Below, in pieces: positions 1 to 8,166 of a stretch of DNA of 35,199 nucleotides. The DNA is from Gemmatales bacterium. Its GTDB lineage: Bacteria > Planctomycetota > Planctomycetia > Gemmatales > HRBIN36. The stretch spans positions 1 through 35,199 of the forward strand of contig JANWWR010000078.1 of the NCBI GenBank assembly GCA_025055835.1, written 5' to 3'. How positions within the stretch are numbered: position 1 is the first letter of the stretch; the number at the start of each line of letters is the position of its first letter. Position numbers and translations under genes: made by a program. The notes below the pieces were generated by a model that searched no databases, was not told the origin of the DNA, and saw nothing but the letters and a program-made list of their open reading frames with translations.

Positions 1-22
1 TGACCCGCGCTCAGGCGACCTC

Positions 23-1327
23 TCAAGGCTCCTTTTGCTCAGCCCCGTTGTCTCCGTCGGGACGGTCGGCTTCTTTGGCCGGTTTCGCTGCGGGGGCCGG
101 CGGGGCATTGTGGAAGTACGGTTGGGCATATTCCCGATCCAGATCGTGCAGGCAGATCACCACGCCGTCGTTACTGACCAGGTAAAGGCGATCCGTGTCT
201 TCGTTCACGATGCGGTGCCCCCAGTCCCGCGAGTTCCAGGTGTGCAGCACGCGGCCTTTGGCCCGGTCGAGGGACAGCGTGTTCCCGTGGCGGTCGGCGG
301 CGAAAACGAGCCGCTTGCTGGCGGCCAGGAATTGGGCTGCGTCCCGTTGCCGCCACTTGATCGAACCGTCGGACCGATCCAGGCAGAACAGCCCCTGGTC
401 CAGCCCAACGACGAAAAGCTCCGATCCTAGGGCGATGGGCTTCTCAAGGATGCGGCTGTGGATCGTTGTTTGCCATCGCGGCCCAAGCTGCCCGGCTGTG
501 ACCTCGAAGTGGTACACGGTATAGTCCTGCGAAGCGACGTAGATGTCGTCTCCCACATGGCTGATCGGGGCAGTGATCGCCGCCCGGCTGTAGAAGCGGT
601 CAGCCAGCTGATTGACATCTCGTTGGAAGCTGTACAAGACCCCAGCCCGGTTGGCGAAGACGACGTGAGTAGATAGCGGCACTGGAGCTTGAACCACTTG
701 GTAGTTTGTCTGAAAGTCCCAGAGCTTAAAGGGAGTACGAATCGAACTAGGGTTGCTGACCGGATCCGCACTGCGGTAGTCGCCGGTCCCTTTCTCCTTA
801 CCGCCAAACTGCTCTTCGAAGGCCCGAGCCGATAACGGCAACACGTAGGCGTACACTTCGCCATCGGTGGTGGCCAAGTAGAACCGTGATTCATCCATGC
901 CGATGGGAGCCGAAGGAATCCCCGGTGCAAGCAGGGACCAGCCGACCATACCAGTCTGTCGGTCGATGCCATACACCTGCATTCCCGAGAGGATGCAAAA
1001 GACATGCTTATTGGCAGCAGCAGGCAAATGTTGACTGCGGTACGGCTTGCCCAGCGAGATCGTCCACTGCTTCTGCCCGGTTTCGCCGTCCAGGGCCGTC
1101 ACCAAACCGCTCAGATTCTGAATCAGGACTTGCGTCCCGAAAACCTGGGCATATTCAACCCGATCTCGTCTGCCGTCCATCGGCACGGCAGAGGACCAGC
1201 GTTGCCGCAGGCCCATCTTTTGAAGTTCGCTGGCGTCCGGAAGCCGAACTGGGCTGTGAACTGGCAACTGAGCTACGGCTGCCAAGCCGCTCAGAAGGAA
1301 ACCCAAGGACGCGACGGCAAGGCGCAT
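23..1327 (-). CDS. Secreted PQQ-like beta-propeller repeat protein
   Basis: This 434-residue protein probably folds as a beta-propeller of the PQQ/BamB-like type in the periplasm. I chose the ATG at 1325-1327 because it opens a clear signal peptide (MRLAVASLGFLLSGLAAVA) and has GAGG about 8 nt upstream. The frame stays open for another 37 codons upstream, but those residues do not look like a leader. Propeller blades show as recurring 'LDxxxGxxxW' strands: ALDGETGQKQW, GIDRQTGMVGW, CLDRSDGSIKW and a weaker SLDRAKGRVLHTW. The C-terminus is a proline/alanine/charged tail, probably disordered. The gene is the last of the block that starts at the thiolase, 114 bp after meaB. The gap is wide enough for separate expression, and nothing ties it to acyl-CoA metabolism. 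The family does not reveal a ligand; most such planctomycete proteins lack the residues of true PQQ dehydrogenases. The fold is well supported and the role is unknown. Confidence 0.85.
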   Translation of the reverse strand: MRLAVASLGFLLSGLAAVAQLPVHSPVRLPDASELQKMGLRQRWSSAVPMDGRRDRVEYAQVFGTQVLIQNLSGLVTALDGETGQKQWTISLGKPYRSQHLPAAANKHVFCILSGMQVYGIDRQTGMVGWSLLAPGIPSAPIGMDESRFYLATTDGEVYAYVLPLSARAFEEQFGGKEKGTGDYRSADPVSNPSSIRTPFKLWDFQTNYQVVQAPVPLSTHVVFANRAGVLYSFQRDVNQLADRFYSRAAITAPISHVGDDIYVASQDYTVYHFEVTAGQLGPRWQTTIHSRILEKPIALGSELFVVGLDQGLFCLDRSDGSIKWRQRDAAQFLAASKRLVFAADRHGNTLSLDRAKGRVLHTWNSRDWGHRIVNEDTDRLYLVSNDGVVICLHDLDREYAQPYFHNAPPAPAAKPAKEADRPDGDNGAEQKEP

Positions 1328-1441
1328 GATGAACCTCGTGGAGAACGCAACCGCGTTTCTGAAGATCGCCGGGACGCTACCCCTCTGAGTGTAACAGTCC
1401 TGCCGAGGCGAACAATAGCACGGACCTGCATCATCCACGGC

Positions 1442-2446
1442 TTACCTTGCCGATTCGTCCGGTCGTGCGGCAAAAGGCGCTGATAGGGACTTTTCCGCTG
1501 CTGCCAACACTTCTCGAAGGACCTGGTCGTCGCTCAGGCCGCCTTCTTGCCACTGCTGGGCCAGTTCTTCGGCCCGACTTCCCATGCTTTCAATCGCCTG
1601 CTGGATGCGATCCTGGACTAACGCACGCAGTCGAGATTTGGCCGAAACACGCAGACCCCGGGGCTGCCTGACTCGTTCCTCCAGCACCCGGAGCAATTCC
1701 TGGATGCCTTCTTGCCTGGCTGAACTGACCCGCAGCACCGGCACCTCGCGAGGGCCGGACAAACCCGGAAGGTTGAGCATGGCCCGGATCTGGGCCTCTG
1801 TCCGATCCGCTCCAGGAAGATCAGCCTTGTGAACAACGATGACATCAGCGACCTCGAGCAAGCCGGCCTTTTCCCATTGGATGTCGTCCCCGGCCTCGGG
1901 CTGGACCAGGAGTACGACCACGTCGGCAACGTGATGGACCGCGGTTTCGCCCTGACCGGCTCCCACCGTTTCCAGGATCACCCATTCGAAACCGAACCCC
2001 TTCAACAGCCCGACCATGAGGTCGATGTGCTCGGGAATCGCCCCCCGTCCCCCCGGGGTTGCCAGGCTGCGGATGAAGACCTGCTCGTCATCGGGCCGGG
2101 ACGGCATGCGAAGCCGGTCCCCCAGCAATGCTCCGCCGGTCAAAGGGCTTTGTGGATCGCAGGCCAGCACTGCCACGCTGCGGCCTTCCTGTCGCAAGGC
2201 TTCAATGAGACGCCCGACCAGCGTACTTTTCCCGACCCCGGGACTGCCCGTGACAGCAACGACCGGGGCAACTCTTTCAGGATGCTGACCGTCCTTTCGT
2301 GCCTGGGCTGGATGTTCCTGAACCAGACGCCGCACGACGTCCAGATGCTCACCCCGAGCGGTCAGACTGAGCAGGCGGGAAAGGGCATGGCGATCCCGCT
2401 TGCGGAAGCGTTCCACCAGTTCAAGGATTTCTCGAGGCGTTTCCAT
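1442..2446 (-). CDS. meaB: Methylmalonyl-CoA mutase-associated GTPase MeaB (ArgK family)
   Basis: This 334-residue G3E P-loop GTPase loads B12 into methylmalonyl-CoA mutase and protects or ejects inactivated cofactor. The sequence shows the Walker A loop GSPGVGKST at residues 67-75, the family block DPQSPLTGGALLGDR from residue 97 and the switch/base block ETVGAGQGE from residue 159. The base-recognition motif is at 206-209. That last motif reads HKAD, where NKxD is usual, so Asn is replaced by His. Length is normal for the family (about 310-340). The gene starts 20 bp after the B12-binding mutase subunit gene and belongs to the same transcript, which supports assignment to MeaB over an unrelated G3E protein. 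The function is confident; the effect of the His substitution is not known. Confidence 0.95.
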   Translation of the reverse strand: METPREILELVERFRKRDRHALSRLLSLTARGEHLDVVRRLVQEHPAQARKDGQHPERVAPVVAVTGSPGVGKSTLVGRLIEALRQEGRSVAVLACDPQSPLTGGALLGDRLRMPSRPDDEQVFIRSLATPGGRGAIPEHIDLMVGLLKGFGFEWVILETVGAGQGETAVHHVADVVVLLVQPEAGDDIQWEKAGLLEVADVIVVHKADLPGADRTEAQIRAMLNLPGLSGPREVPVLRVSSARQEGIQELLRVLEERVRQPRGLRVSAKSRLRALVQDRIQQAIESMGSRAEELAQQWQEGGLSDDQVLREVLAAAEKSLSAPFAARPDESAR

Positions 2447-2466
2447 GAAATGCCACTCGCGGTATG

Positions 2467-2886
2467 TCAGGAAACCGAGGGGGTCGGCGTCCTTCGCGGC
2501 GAGGAACGGAGAAAATCAACAATTTCCGGGATCGGCGTTCCCGGTCCGAACACCCTGGCTACCCCCATGTCGAGCAGCTTGGGCACGTCGCTTTCGGGAA
2601 TGATGCCGCCGACGATGACGCCGACATGTTCCAATCCCGCCGTCCGAAGCAGATGCAGGACCCGCGGAACCAGGGTCATGTGGGCACCGCTGAGAATGCT
2701 CAGGCCGAGCCAGTCGGCATCTTCGTCGGCGACGGTGCGAACCACGGATTCCGGCGTTTGCCATAGCCCGGCGTAAATGACGTGGAAGCCGGCGTCGCGC
2801 AGTCCCCGAGCCACGACCTTGATCCCCCGATCATGGCCGTCCAGTCCGATCTTTGCCAGCACGATGCGAATCGGAGGTGTCGTCAT
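2467..2886 (-). CDS. mcmA2: Methylmalonyl-CoA mutase, B12-binding (small/C-terminal) subunit
   Basis: This 139-residue stand-alone cobalamin-binding domain completes the mutase encoded just upstream. The B12 signature DxHxxG is present as LDGHDRG, with D16, H18 (the lower axial cobalt ligand in this family) and G21. It is followed by the conserved LSILSGAH stretch and the GG of VGGIIP, which contact the nucleotide tail. I use the ATG at 2884-2886, since homologues begin a few residues before the first strand (PIRIVLAKIG). An in-frame GTG at 2922 would add 12 residues and overlap the mutase gene by 17 bp, but it has no usable ribosome site. It sits 19 bp after the catalytic subunit gene and 20 bp before meaB. 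The large subunit lacks this domain, so the two products must pair. Confidence 0.94.
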   Translation of the reverse strand: MTTPPIRIVLAKIGLDGHDRGIKVVARGLRDAGFHVIYAGLWQTPESVVRTVADEDADWLGLSILSGAHMTLVPRVLHLLRTAGLEHVGVIVGGIIPESDVPKLLDMGVARVFGPGTPIPEIVDFLRSSPRRTPTPSVS

Positions 2887-2905
2887 GCGTGCACCGGAAT
2901 CGGCC

Positions 2906-4558
2906 TCACCATTTGGCAGCACCCTCGTAGCGACCGAACACGTCGGCCATTGCGTTCATGGCCTCGCCGACCGTCACCCGCGCCCTGGCTGCCTCGATAA
3001 GCACCGGCATAAGATTCTCCCCGGATTCCGCTGCCCGGCGAATGGCATCCAGATGCCGACGCACTTCCTCCTGGCTGCGGGCTGTCTTAATGGCTCGCAA
3101 GGCCGCGATCTGTTCCTTCTCCACGGTGTCGTCGATGACCAGAATCTCGATCGGCTTTTCTTCGGCTTCGGTGAAGGCATTGACGCCGACGATGATCTTG
3201 CGACCGGCATCCACGTCCCGCTGGTAGGCATAGGCCGCCTCGGCGATCTCCCGGCGGAAGAAGCCGCTTTCGATGCCAGCGATAACGCCGCCCTCCTGCT
3301 GGATGCGGTCGAAGTAGCGGCGGGCTTCCTCAGCCATCTGCCGCGTCAATGCCTCGACGAAGTAGCTTCCGCCCAGGGGGTCCACGGTGTTCGTCACGCC
3401 CGTTTCGTAGGCCAGGACCTGCTGCGTTCGCAAAGCCAAGGTGACGGCGTGCTCCGTGGGCAGGGCCAGCGTCTCGTCCATGCTGTTGGTGTGCAACGAT
3501 TGACAGCCGCCCAGCACGCCAGCCAAGGCCTGATACGCCACGCGGATGAGATTGACTTCGGGCTGCTTGTCTTGGAGCGAACAACCTGCCGTCTGGCAGT
3601 GGAACCGCAGCTTCCAGGACGCTTCCTTGCTGGCTCCGTAGGTGTGTCGCATGGTCTCGGCCCAGAGCAGGCGAGCTGCCCGGTATTTGGCGACCTCCTC
3701 AAAGATGTCGTTGTGGGCATTGAAGAAGAAGCTGAGGCGGCCGGCGAAGTCGTCCACAGCCAGGCCGCGGGCCATCGTCTGTTCGACGTAATGGAAGCCG
3801 TCGGCCAACGTGAAGGCCAGTTCCTGCACCGCCGTCGAACCAGCCTCACGGATGTGGTAGCCGCTGATCGAAACGGGGTTCCACTGCGGCACGTGGCGGG
3901 TGCAGAACTCGATGACGTCAATCACCAGTCGGACGTGCGGCTCCGGCGGAAAGACGAATTCGTTCTGGGCGTGGAACTCTTTGAGGATGTCGTTCTGGAT
4001 CGTGCCCCGCAGTTTCTGCCAATCCAAGCCGCGATTCTGAGCGTTGGCCAGGTAAAAGGCCATGATGACGATCGCGGGAGCATTGATGGTCATCGACACC
4101 GAGACCTGCTCCAGGTCGATGCCATCGTACAGTTGCCGGATGTCGTCCAAGGTCGAGACGGCGACACCGAGTCGGCCCACTTCGCCGACGGCGCGCGGAT
4201 CGTCGCTGTCGAGGCCCATGAGCGTCGGCAGATCGAAGGCGGTGCTGAGGCCCGTCTGGCCTTTTTCCAGGAGGAACTTGAAGCGCTGGTTGGTCTGCCG
4301 GGGTGTGCCGAACCCGGCGAACTGCCGCATGGTCCACAACCGTCCCCGGTACATCGTCGCATGGACCCCGCGGGTAAATGGATACTGGCCGGGATAACCG
4401 AGTTCCGTTTCGTAGTCGAAATCGGGCAGGGACTCCGGCGTGTAAAGCGGCTCGATGGGCACCCCGCTGACCGTCGTGGGCGGCTGCGGCCTCGGTTTGG
4501 CCTGAGCCACTTCCTGCTCCCAGCGTTCTTTAGCTGACCGTTCCGTCGCAGTGGACAT
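2906..4558 (-). CDS. mcmA1: Methylmalonyl-CoA mutase, catalytic (large) subunit
   Basis: This 550-residue TIM-barrel subunit interconverts (R)-methylmalonyl-CoA and succinyl-CoA with adenosylcobalamin. Family blocks run in order: YPFTRGVHATMYRGRLWTMRQ near residues 59-78, GQTGLSTAFDLPT, SVSMTINAPA, GTIQNDILKE, SISGYHIREAG, FFFNAHND, QTAGCSL, LHTNSMDE and TVDPLGGSY. The Tyr of TMYRGR matches the substrate-radical tyrosine of true methylmalonyl-CoA mutases; isobutyryl- and 2-hydroxyisobutyryl-type mutases carry other residues there. The His of SGYH is also kept. It ends without a B12 domain, the split architecture typical of archaeal and many bacterial large subunits of about 550 residues. The ATG at 4556-4558 has AAGGA about 8 nt upstream. 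It follows the 111-aa gene by 17 bp. Confidence 0.95.
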   Translation of the reverse strand: MSTATERSAKERWEQEVAQAKPRPQPPTTVSGVPIEPLYTPESLPDFDYETELGYPGQYPFTRGVHATMYRGRLWTMRQFAGFGTPRQTNQRFKFLLEKGQTGLSTAFDLPTLMGLDSDDPRAVGEVGRLGVAVSTLDDIRQLYDGIDLEQVSVSMTINAPAIVIMAFYLANAQNRGLDWQKLRGTIQNDILKEFHAQNEFVFPPEPHVRLVIDVIEFCTRHVPQWNPVSISGYHIREAGSTAVQELAFTLADGFHYVEQTMARGLAVDDFAGRLSFFFNAHNDIFEEVAKYRAARLLWAETMRHTYGASKEASWKLRFHCQTAGCSLQDKQPEVNLIRVAYQALAGVLGGCQSLHTNSMDETLALPTEHAVTLALRTQQVLAYETGVTNTVDPLGGSYFVEALTRQMAEEARRYFDRIQQEGGVIAGIESGFFRREIAEAAYAYQRDVDAGRKIIVGVNAFTEAEEKPIEILVIDDTVEKEQIAALRAIKTARSQEEVRRHLDAIRRAAESGENLMPVLIEAARARVTVGEAMNAMADVFGRYEGAAKW

Positions 4559-4575
4559 ATCGGTTCCTTTGCAAC

Positions 4576-4911
4576 TCAGGGAACTTGTCTGTTCTTGGCT
4601 TGTTGGCTGCCCTTCAGCCGATCCGCGCAGTCATAAAGCTTACCGTTTAACTCCTCCGAGTATCCTCGCATCTGCTCCAGGGTCAGCTTGAAGGCGACCA
4701 ATAGATCGGCCAGCTCTGCTGAGGAATGCTCCTCATCCGTCAATTTCTGAAAGATGTCCTCGAGATCACAAGCCTTATCCGCCAGGTTGTTGATTGCGGC
4801 AGCCAGATCTTCGCAATCGCGGGTGCTGAGAGCAGGGACACGCCGGAGCACCTCAGTTAATCGGCTTAGCCGATCACGATGCGTTTTCGGGTAGGGCAAT
4901 CTTCGCTGCAT
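4576..4911 (-). CDS. Hypothetical 111-aa helical protein in the mutase operon
   Basis: I do not recognise this protein. It is 111 residues long, strongly charged, and looks almost wholly alpha-helical, with leucine/alanine-spaced stretches that could form a small helical bundle or coiled coil (for example RLSRLTEVLRRV and LADLLVAFKLTLEQM). There is no signal peptide, membrane segment or obvious metal or nucleotide motif. Two Cys (near residues 33 and 48) and one near the C-terminal third are the only notable side chains. It is held tightly between the thiolase gene (45 bp upstream) and the mutase gene (17 bp downstream) on the same strand, so it is very likely co-transcribed. The ribosome site is weak. 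Codon use resembles its neighbours. A role as mutase or thiolase accessory is only a guess from position. Confidence 0.7.
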   Translation of the reverse strand: MQRRLPYPKTHRDRLSRLTEVLRRVPALSTRDCEDLAAAINNLADKACDLEDIFQKLTDEEHSSAELADLLVAFKLTLEQMRGYSEELNGKLYDCADRLKGSQQAKNRQVP

Positions 4912-4956
4912 AGTTGCTTACCCATTGCCACCTGCTCCACAGGCCTGACTTTGGGT

Positions 4957-6135
4957 TCACCCGCGGTCTACGATCATCGCCACGGCGTTGCCGCCCCCCA
5001 GACAGAGCGAAACCAGCCCGCGACGCACGTTCCGCGTCTGCATGGTGTACAGCAGCGTGGTCAGCGTCCGCGCCCCAGAGGCCCCGATCGGATGGCCCAG
5101 TGCGATTGCCCCGCCATGCACGTTGACCCGATCCTCGTCGAGCTTCAGTTCCTTCAGACAAGCCCGCATCTGGGCCGCAAATGCCTCGTTGATTTCGAAC
5201 AGATCCATGTCGTCGAGCGTCAGCCCGGCCTTGTCCAGCACCTTGCGGATGGCCAGCACTGGAGCCAGGAAAATCTCCCGCGGAGCGACCCCCGCCGTGG
5301 CTGAGGCGACGATGCGGGCCAGAGGTTGCACCTTGAGCCGCCTGGCTGTGGCGGAATCAGCCACGACCACCGCCGACGCCCCGTCGCTCATCATTGAAGC
5401 GTTTCCCGCCGTCACGAGGCCTTCCGAACGAAAGGCTGGCTTCAACTTGGCCAAGGCCTCAAACGACGTTTCAGGCCGAATGCCTTCGTCACGCTGAATC
5501 GTTTTCGCCTTGGGTCCGCTCCCAATCGTGATCGGCACGACTTCCGCGTTGAACAACCCCTTCTCCCAGGCTGAGGCCGCCCGATGATGACTCTGAACGG
5601 CGTAGCGGTCCATGTCCTCCCGGGAGACCTGACAGCGTTCGGCGATGTATTCTGCCGATTCCCCCATGTGGCAATTCTCGAAGGCGCACCACAAGCCGTC
5701 GTGGATCAGGGCGTCAATGGCCTTCTGCTCGCCGAATTTCCATCCGTTTCGGACACCTCGTAGCAGATAGGGAGCCTGACTCATGCTTTCCATGCCGCCG
5801 GCGATGATCAGGCGGGCGTCACCGCAGCGGATGGCCTGATCGGCTAGCATCACTGCCTTGAGTCCTGAACCGCAGACCTTGTTCACGGTCACGGCGGCGA
5901 TGGTGTCCGGCAATCCCGCCTTCAGGGCCGCTTGCCGAGCGGGATTTTGACCCAGACCGGCTTGCACCACGCAGCCAAGAATCACTTCGTCCACTTCGGC
6001 GGCGTTCGCTCCACAACGGCGAAGAGCTTCCTGAACGGCGACCGCTCCCAATTGCGGGGCCGACATTTCCGCAAGGCTCCCGAGAAACTTGCCGATGGGG
6101 GTGCGAACGGCGGACAGGATCCAGCTTTCGGCCAT
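4957..6135 (-). CDS. Acetyl-CoA C-acetyltransferase (thiolase)
   Basis: This 392-residue thiolase joins two acetyl-CoA to acetoacetyl-CoA or cleaves 3-ketoacyl-CoA. All catalytic residues are visible: the nucleophile C88 in NKVCGSGLK, H348 in GHPIGASGAR, and the acid/base C378 in SLCLGGGNA. Length and spacing are those of biosynthetic-type homotetrameric thiolases, although substrate range (acetoacetyl versus longer chains) cannot be read from the sequence. The start ATG at 6133-6135 has GGGAG about 11 nt upstream. It is first in the minus-strand block leading to methylmalonyl-CoA mutase and MeaB, preceded by a promoter-like pair at 6188-6217. The pairing suggests a route from fatty, branched or polyhydroxyalkanoate-type acyl-CoAs into central metabolism; no propionyl-CoA carboxylase or epimerase is in the window. 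Confidence 0.93.
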   Translation of the reverse strand: MAESWILSAVRTPIGKFLGSLAEMSAPQLGAVAVQEALRRCGANAAEVDEVILGCVVQAGLGQNPARQAALKAGLPDTIAAVTVNKVCGSGLKAVMLADQAIRCGDARLIIAGGMESMSQAPYLLRGVRNGWKFGEQKAIDALIHDGLWCAFENCHMGESAEYIAERCQVSREDMDRYAVQSHHRAASAWEKGLFNAEVVPITIGSGPKAKTIQRDEGIRPETSFEALAKLKPAFRSEGLVTAGNASMMSDGASAVVVADSATARRLKVQPLARIVASATAGVAPREIFLAPVLAIRKVLDKAGLTLDDMDLFEINEAFAAQMRACLKELKLDEDRVNVHGGAIALGHPIGASGARTLTTLLYTMQTRNVRRGLVSLCLGGGNAVAMIVDRG

Positions 6136-6187
6136 GAAGCACTCTCCCGCCGCGGCTGGCGAAGAAGGGCAGTCTGACTATCGTAAG

Positions 6188-6217
6188 ATTATAAGACGAT
6201 TCGAGACGAGGGCACAA
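6188..6217 (-). promoter_or_regulatory. Putative sigma70-type promoter for the thiolase-mutase operon
   Basis: Reading the minus strand, a perfect TATAAT (plus 6188-6193) lies 18 bp downstream of TTGTGC (plus 6212-6217). Transcription would start near 6181, giving a leader of about 45 nt before the thiolase ATG. The -10 is ideal and the -35 matches only TTG. The 117-bp gap is divergent, so a plus-strand promoter for the ABC transporter must also lie here, but I see no comparable pair for it. Confidence 0.5.
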
Positions 6218-6252
6218 TTGCGAACGGTGACCGGAACGGAGCTTAGGTCCCG

Positions 6253-7131
6253 ATGCTTTTGGAAACCGACCGACTTACCAAGGACTACGGCCGCTTCCGG
6301 GCTTTGGACAGCCTGACGCTCAGCGTCGGTCGCGGAGAGATTTTCGGCCTGCTGGGGCCGAACGGCTCCGGCAAGTCCACCACCATCCGTTTGCTGCTCG
6401 GCTTTCTCAGGCCCACGTCCGGTTCAGCCCGCATCGCCGGTTTCGACTGCTGGTCGCAGAGCGTCGAGGTCCGCCGTCAGGTCGCCTATCTGCCCGGCGA
6501 GTTGCGGCTTTACGAAAACATGACGGGCCGCCAACTGCTCCGGTTCCTGTCCCGGCTTCACGATCAACCCTTGGACGGCGAGGCGGATCGGCTGGCCAAG
6601 CGCTTCGAGATCGACCTGTCCAAGCCGATTTCCAGCCTCTCCTCCGGCATGAAACGGAAACTGGCCTTGACTCAGGTGCTTCTTCCCCGTGTGCCGTTGG
6701 TCATTCTCGACGAGCCGACGAACACCCTCGATCCCGTCATGCGGGATGAACTTCTCGAGCAATTGCTGCAAGCCAAGGCGGAAGGTAAGACCGTCCTTTT
6801 TTCCTCCCATGTGCTTCCCGAAGTGGAACGGGTCTGCGACCGCATCGGCATCCTGGCTCGAGGCCGGTTGGTGCATCTGCAACCCATGAGTGAACTGCGA
6901 CAGATTCGGGCGGCTCGGGTCCGCTTCGCTCCGGGCAGCAAACCGACGGCCTTGCCCCGACTCGACGGCATACAGCTCAAGGAGCAGGAAGACGGGGCCA
7001 TGACCTTCGTCTGCGAGGGAAACCTTGATCCTCTCCTGGGCTGGCTGGCTCAGCATCGCGTGGTGGATTTACGCATTGAACCGATCGGCCTGAGCACGGT
7101 CTATCAACGCTATCACGGAAACGCCTCATGA
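6253..7131 (+). CDS. ABC transporter ATP-binding protein (ABC-2 type)
   Basis: This 292-residue ATPase energises the membrane protein encoded immediately downstream. It has Walker A GPNGSGKST at 35-43, signature LSSGMKRK starting at 129, Walker B VILDEP at 150-155, D-loop TNTLDP and switch His H186 in SSHVL. The signature is LSSGM where LSGGM is standard, and the D-loop has Thr for the usual Gly; both variants occur in ABC-2 type subfamilies, so activity is still expected. After the nucleotide-binding domain (about 1-215) comes a C-terminal extension of about 75 residues, common in drug, gliding or exopolymer exporters of this class. Its TGA overlaps the permease ATG (ATGA), a sign of translational coupling. 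The substrate is unknown. Confidence 0.93.
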   Translation: MLLETDRLTKDYGRFRALDSLTLSVGRGEIFGLLGPNGSGKSTTIRLLLGFLRPTSGSARIAGFDCWSQSVEVRRQVAYLPGELRLYENMTGRQLLRFLSRLHDQPLDGEADRLAKRFEIDLSKPISSLSSGMKRKLALTQVLLPRVPLVILDEPTNTLDPVMRDELLEQLLQAKAEGKTVLFSSHVLPEVERVCDRIGILARGRLVHLQPMSELRQIRAARVRFAPGSKPTALPRLDGIQLKEQEDGAMTFVCEGNLDPLLGWLAQHRVVDLRIEPIGLSTVYQRYHGNAS

Positions 7132-8072
7132 GCTGGACGCTCTTCGTCAAATTGCTCCGGGACATCCGGTGGCCGCTGTTTTTCGTCGGCCTGCTGATCT
7201 TCGCCTACGAACTGCTGTGGGCCAAGATCACCTCGCGGCTGCTGGAGATCACGCCGAAGCTCTTGTCGCTCTTCGGTTCCTTCGGGGCGATGAAGGCGTT
7301 CGAGAACGAGGTGCTGCGCGGGCCGGGCGAGTTGATCCGGTCCATGCTCGGCGGCGAGATGGTGCAGATCAACGACCCGCAGAGCCTCCTTTCGGTCGGC
7401 TATGTGCATCCGTTTATCATCACGGTCTACTGCATCTGGGCGATTGGCCGGGCTTCGGGAGCCATCGCCGGGGAGATCGACAAAGGCACGATGGAACTTC
7501 TCCTGGCTCAGCCCATCGCCCGCTGGAAGGTGCTGACAACGCATCTGGTCGTGGACCTCGTCACCATTCCCGTGCTCGTGGCCTGCATGGTCCTGGGCAC
7601 GGCGGTCGGCATCCATCTTTTCGACGTTTACGAAGCGGCGGCTCCCGTCGTCGGTCCGAATCGGCCGGTGGTCATCCGCCTGGAAGACTTCGCCAGAGCC
7701 GGAATCAACTCGGCAGCGCTCATGTTCGCCGTGAGCGGATACACGATCTTCCTTTCGGCCATCGGTCGGTATCGCTGGCGAGTGCTGGGGGTGGCCCTGG
7801 GAGTGACGCTGGTGCAATTCCTCGTCAATATCCTCGGCGATGTCTGGTCGCCGCTCCAGGCCGTCCGGCCGTTGACCGTGTTCTACTACTACCGTCCGCA
7901 GCCGATCATCCTTCGCCTGCCGGACCAATGGCTGGTACCGATCGGCCGCGGTTTCAGCGAATCCGCCTGGTTCATGGCCCATGTCGTCGTCACGTTGATT
8001 CTGGTGGGAGCGGTCGGCTACCTGCTGGCAATCTGGCGATTCACTCGCCGCGATTTGCCCGCTCCGTTGTGA
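7128..8072 (+). CDS. ABC-2 type transporter permease
   Basis: This 314-residue inner-membrane protein has about six hydrophobic segments, near residues 14-32, 92-114, 141-165, 196-213, 218-238 and 283-304. Between the second and third lies the ABC-2 signature region GEIDKGTMELLLAQPIARW (115-133), where the ATPase coupling helix falls in this family. The long loop between segments 1 and 2 (about 33-90) is probably extracytoplasmic. It shares 4 bp with the ATPase gene, so the two proteins are made together. A 7-bp perfect hairpin follows the stop codon closely. The family exports drugs, lipids or polymers or supports gliding and maturation complexes; nothing here discriminates among these. Confidence 0.9.
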   Translation: MSWTLFVKLLRDIRWPLFFVGLLIFAYELLWAKITSRLLEITPKLLSLFGSFGAMKAFENEVLRGPGELIRSMLGGEMVQINDPQSLLSVGYVHPFIITVYCIWAIGRASGAIAGEIDKGTMELLLAQPIARWKVLTTHLVVDLVTIPVLVACMVLGTAVGIHLFDVYEAAAPVVGPNRPVVIRLEDFARAGINSAALMFAVSGYTIFLSAIGRYRWRVLGVALGVTLVQFLVNILGDVWSPLQAVRPLTVFYYYRPQPIILRLPDQWLVPIGRGFSESAWFMAHVVVTLILVGAVGYLLAIWRFTRRDLPAPL

Positions 8073-8077
8073 TCGGA

Positions 8078-8095
8078 ACAGTTTGCCTAAACTGT
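8078..8095 (+). terminator. Small hairpin just after the ABC permease gene
   Basis: A perfect inverted repeat ACAGTTT-GCCT-AAACTGT (7-bp arms, 4-nt loop) starts 6 bp after the permease stop. The position suits an end-of-transcript structure, but the stem is AT-rich and no U-run follows. A protein-binding site for the TPR gene promoter downstream is an alternative. Confidence 0.35.
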
Positions 8096-8138
8096 GACAG
8101 AACATTACCGAATCCTGCAAGCCTTCGCCTGATTGCTC

Positions 8139-8166
8139 TTGCGAAGCAGGTCCGTCGGGCTAGAAT
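8139..8166 (+). promoter_or_regulatory. Putative promoter of the TPR protein gene
   Basis: TTGCGA (8139-8144) and TAGAAT (8161-8166) are separated by 16 bp, with predicted initiation near 8173 and a leader of about 45 nt. Matches are 4/6 and 5/6 to the sigma70 consensus. The position, in a 146-bp gap after a possible terminator hairpin, supports separate expression from the ABC genes. Confidence 0.4.

Noticed and set aside
23..1438. Longer form of the first beta-propeller protein
   Set aside because: The extra 37 residues precede a good signal peptide and have no leader character, so the internal ATG at 1325-1327 is preferred.
2777..4537. Long plus-strand open frame of 586 codons
   Set aside because: It lies wholly antisense to the mutase gene, which has clear family motifs. 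Long antisense frames are expected in GC-rich genes, and its product matches no family.
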